Positions 62,031-64,000 of a stretch of DNA of 64,000 nucleotides are shown here, one piece after another. The notes below the pieces were generated by a model. The model saw only the letters and a list, made by a program, of their open reading frames with translations. It was not told the DNA's origin and ran no database searches. The stretch is from NCBI GenBank assembly GCA_045649025.1, contig JAZRPB010000006.1, positions 62,001-126,000 of the forward strand, written 5' to 3'. The translations under genes and the position numbers were made by a program. This DNA comes from Ornithomonoglobus_A sp045649025. GTDB taxonomy: Bacteria > Bacillota > Clostridia > UBA1381. How positions within the stretch are numbered: position 1 is the stretch's first letter; every line of letters begins with the position of its first letter.

Positions 62031-63494
62031 ATGACGCAAATTGGATTTGACAACGATAAATATCTGCTTATGCAGTCCGAGCACATCAAAGAGAGAATTG
62101 CCGGGTTTGGCGGCAAGCTATATCTCGAATTTGGCGGCAAATTATTTGATGACTACCATGCGTCACGTGTTCTTCCTGGCTTTGAGCCCGACAGTAAACT
62201 TAAGATGCTTCTGCAATTAAAGGAGCAGGTTGAGGTTGTTATTGTTATTAATTCATCCGACATAGAAAAGAACAAGCAACGCAGTGATTTAGGTATCACC
62301 TACGATATAGATGTTCTTCGTCTTATTGAATGCTTCCGTAATATAGGCTTATATGTGGGAAGTGTTGTGCTTACACGTTTTAACGGTCAGGTATCGGCAA
62401 TTGCGTTCCAAAAAAGACTTGAACAATTGGGAATACCTGTGTTTAAGCATTATTCAATCGACGGATATCCGTCAGATGTGTCTAAAATTGTAAGCGACGA
62501 AGGCTATGGCAAAAATGAATATATAAAAACAACAAAGGAGCTTGTGGTGGTAACGGCACCAGGTCCTGGCAGCGGCAAAATGGCAACGTGTCTTTCACAG
62601 CTATATCACGAGCATAAAAAAGGAATACAGTCGGGCTATGCAAAGTTTGAAACCTTCCCTATATGGAATCTTCCGCTTACACATCCTGTGAATCTTGCGT
62701 ATGAAGCAGCAACTGCTGATTTGAATGATGTAAATATGATAGACCCGTTCCATCTTGAAGCATACGGAACAACCACTGTAAATTACAACCGTGATGTTGA
62801 AATTTTCCCTGTTGTGAATGCTATGCTCGAAAAGATTTTAGGAGAGTGTCCGTATAAATCTCCCACAGATATGGGCGTGAATATGGCAGGCAATTGTATA
62901 GTTGATGATGAAATTACAAGTTGTGCTTCAAAACAGGAAATTATACGACGTTACTACACTGCCCTTTGCGACCAGAAAAAAGGCAAGGTTGATGAGTCGG
63001 TTATTTTAAAGCTTGAGCTGCTTATGAAAAAAGCAGGTGTTACTACAGAGGACCGTCTGGTTGTTGATGGTGCACTTAAAAAAGCAGAGGATGCAAATGC
63101 TCCTGCAGTTGCACTTCAGTTACCTAACGGCACAATAATAACAGGAAAAACATCTTCACTGCTTGGTGCTTCTGCGGCACTTATGCTAAATGCTCTAAAA
63201 ACACTTGCAGGAATAGACGATAAAATACATCTTATATCCCCTGCAATAATTGAGCCTATACAAAGGCTTAAAACCAACCACTTCGGCAACAGAAACCCAC
63301 GTTTGCATATAGACGAGGTATTAATAGCTCTTTCTATATGTGCTGCAACCGACAAAAATGCCGAGCTTGCAATGGCACAGATTACGAAATTACGAGGTTG
63401 TGAGGTACACTCATCTGTGATGCTATCATCAACCGACGCAAAAACATTTAAACGTCTGGGACTGAATTTAACTTGTGAACCAAAATATAACTAA
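62031..63494 (+). CDS. DUF1846 family protein (UPF0371)
   Basis: A 487-residue conserved cytoplasmic protein recognised by its start (IGFDNDKYLLMQSEHIKERI), APGPGSGKMATCLSQLYHE and RVDGYPSDVS-like segments. Structures exist for the family but its function is not firmly known; a phosphotransferase or ATP-dependent role is suggested by the Gly-rich loop. ATG 62031 follows GAGGTGT at 7 nt; an in-frame GTG 33 nt upstream is less likely. A bidirectional terminator follows. Confidence 0.9.
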   Translation: MTQIGFDNDKYLLMQSEHIKERIAGFGGKLYLEFGGKLFDDYHASRVLPGFEPDSKLKMLLQLKEQVEVVIVINSSDIEKNKQRSDLGITYDIDVLRLIECFRNIGLYVGSVVLTRFNGQVSAIAFQKRLEQLGIPVFKHYSIDGYPSDVSKIVSDEGYGKNEYIKTTKELVVVTAPGPGSGKMATCLSQLYHEHKKGIQSGYAKFETFPIWNLPLTHPVNLAYEAATADLNDVNMIDPFHLEAYGTTTVNYNRDVEIFPVVNAMLEKILGECPYKSPTDMGVNMAGNCIVDDEITSCASKQEIIRRYYTALCDQKKGKVDESVILKLELLMKKAGVTTEDRLVVDGALKKAEDANAPAVALQLPNGTIITGKTSSLLGASAALMLNALKTLAGIDDKIHLISPAIIEPIQRLKTNHFGNRNPRLHIDEVLIALSICAATDKNAELAMAQITKLRGCEVHSSVMLSSTDAKTFKRLGLNLTCEPKYN

Positions 63495-63498
63495 AACT

Positions 63499-63537
63499 AA
63501 AATAGGTCTATGGCAAAAACCATAGACCTATTTTTTT
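63499..63537. terminator. Bidirectional terminator
   Basis: Stem AAATAGGTCTATGG/CCATAGACCTATTT then T-run, between DUF1846 and the convergent methyltransferase. Confidence 0.9.
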
Positions 63538-63548
63538 CATAATCTCTG

Positions 63549-64000
63549 TTAAATTTCATCTGAAAGTGTAAATCTTGCCACGCTTTCTATATGCACAGTG
63601 TTCGGGAACAAATCGTAGCACATAACATTCTCAAGCCTATAGCCTCTGTCACACAAAAACCTTGCGTCTCTTGCAAGTGTGGATGGATTACACGATACAT
63701 ACACAATCCTTTCAGGCTTTGCCTTAATAATTGCATCAAGCGTTTTTTCATCAGAGCCCTTTCTTGGCGGATCCAAAATAACAACATCGGGTCTTAATCC
63801 GTCATCTATAAGCTTTGGCACAATATTTTCCGCACTATCGGCAAAAAAACGTGCATTCTCTATGCCGTTATTTTTTGCATTTTCCCTGGCATTTTCAATC
63901 GCCTCTTTAACAATCTCCACGCCAATAACCTTCTTTGCCCCTTTTGATGCACACAACGATATTGTTCCGATTCCGCAATATACGTCCATAACAACGTCGT
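63549..64000 (-). CDS. 23S rRNA (uracil-5-)-methyltransferase, C-terminal part (partial)
   Basis: The frame is open to the window edge, giving about the last 150 residues of a TrmA/RlmD-type SAM-dependent methyltransferase: SAM motif DVYCGIGTISLC, then EIVKEAIENARENAK, VILDPPRKG and the catalytic Cys in YVSCNPSTLARD. In Gram-positives such enzymes (RlmCD) make m5U in 23S rRNA; the N-terminal TRAM/iron-sulfur part lies outside, so the exact subtype is open. Confidence 0.9.
   Translation of the reverse strand, partial: DVVMDVYCGIGTISLCASKGAKKVIGVEIVKEAIENARENAKNNGIENARFFADSAENIVPKLIDDGLRPDVVILDPPRKGSDEKTLDAIIKAKPERIVYVSCNPSTLARDARFLCDRGYRLENVMCYDLFPNTVHIESVARFTLSDEI

Overview
The window is chromosomal DNA of a low-GC, AT-rich Gram-positive bacterium, most likely an anaerobic gut-type member of the Clostridia. 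The reasons are a Gram-positive PolC replicase, a split transketolase, a clostridial-type single-chain PurL, and the sporulation-linked cluster hup-rqcP-yabP-yabQ-divIC-S1 (yabP and yabQ are known from endospore formers). Start codons TTG and GTG are common and Shine-Dalgarno sites are strong. Most of the window is ordinary core genome, with one metabolic island and a few stretches of mobile or selfish DNA.

Layout. 1-2.1 kb: end of an EF-G-like gene and an orphan MsmX-type sugar ABC ATPase. 2.1-6.5 kb (minus): operon cysS, mrnC, two transketolase halves and a lipoprotein, behind a hairpin-rich cysS leader. 6.7-11.6 kb: tRNA-Glu next to a large phage-type polyvalent gene that looks cut at both ends and carries three plausible small genes inside it in the +1 frame. 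11.6-15 kb (minus): ABC-F ATPase, a transglutaminase-like exported protein, and a five-tRNA cluster. 15.2-20.1 kb (plus): the hup-to-S1 cluster, nicotinate phosphoribosyltransferase and TsaC/Sua5. 20.1-22.9 kb: L-fucose isomerase divergent from an AraC regulator. 23-26.6 kb (minus): MBOAT acyltransferase plus an unusual SGNH protein for surface-polymer acylation. 26.8-29.1 kb (minus): a SAP/PD-(D/E)XK nuclease, small ORFs, a palindrome-array element and a second tRNA-Gly. 29.2-38.7 kb (plus): a phosphatase, purL, polC and an M14 peptidase. 38.7-40.9 kb (minus): phosphofructokinase and tcdA.

41-50.4 kb (minus) is a complete bacterial microcompartment (BMC) operon: class II aldolase, HbpS/GlcG-like protein, CoA-acylating aldehyde dehydrogenase, zinc alcohol dehydrogenase, four single-domain shell genes, PduL, a EutN/CcmL vertex protein, a PduS-like flavo-iron-sulfur protein, a PduT-like tandem shell protein and a DeoR regulator. 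With the fucose isomerase 20 kb away this points to fucose/rhamnose use: the aldolase releases lactaldehyde, which the BMC would dismutate to 1,2-propanediol and lactyl-CoA/lactyl-phosphate. No diol dehydratase, neither glycyl-radical nor B12-dependent, is encoded in the window.

50.7-64 kb: diacylglycerol kinase-like and small export proteins, an M16 peptidase, asp23-fakA-recG-HAD, ruvAB, a cell-wall amidase, a DUF1846 protein and the end of an rRNA uracil methyltransferase. A 104-bp intergenic repeat occurs three times (2.0, 40.1 and 53.7 kb), and a separate 102-bp terminal-inverted-repeat element sits between hup and rqcP.
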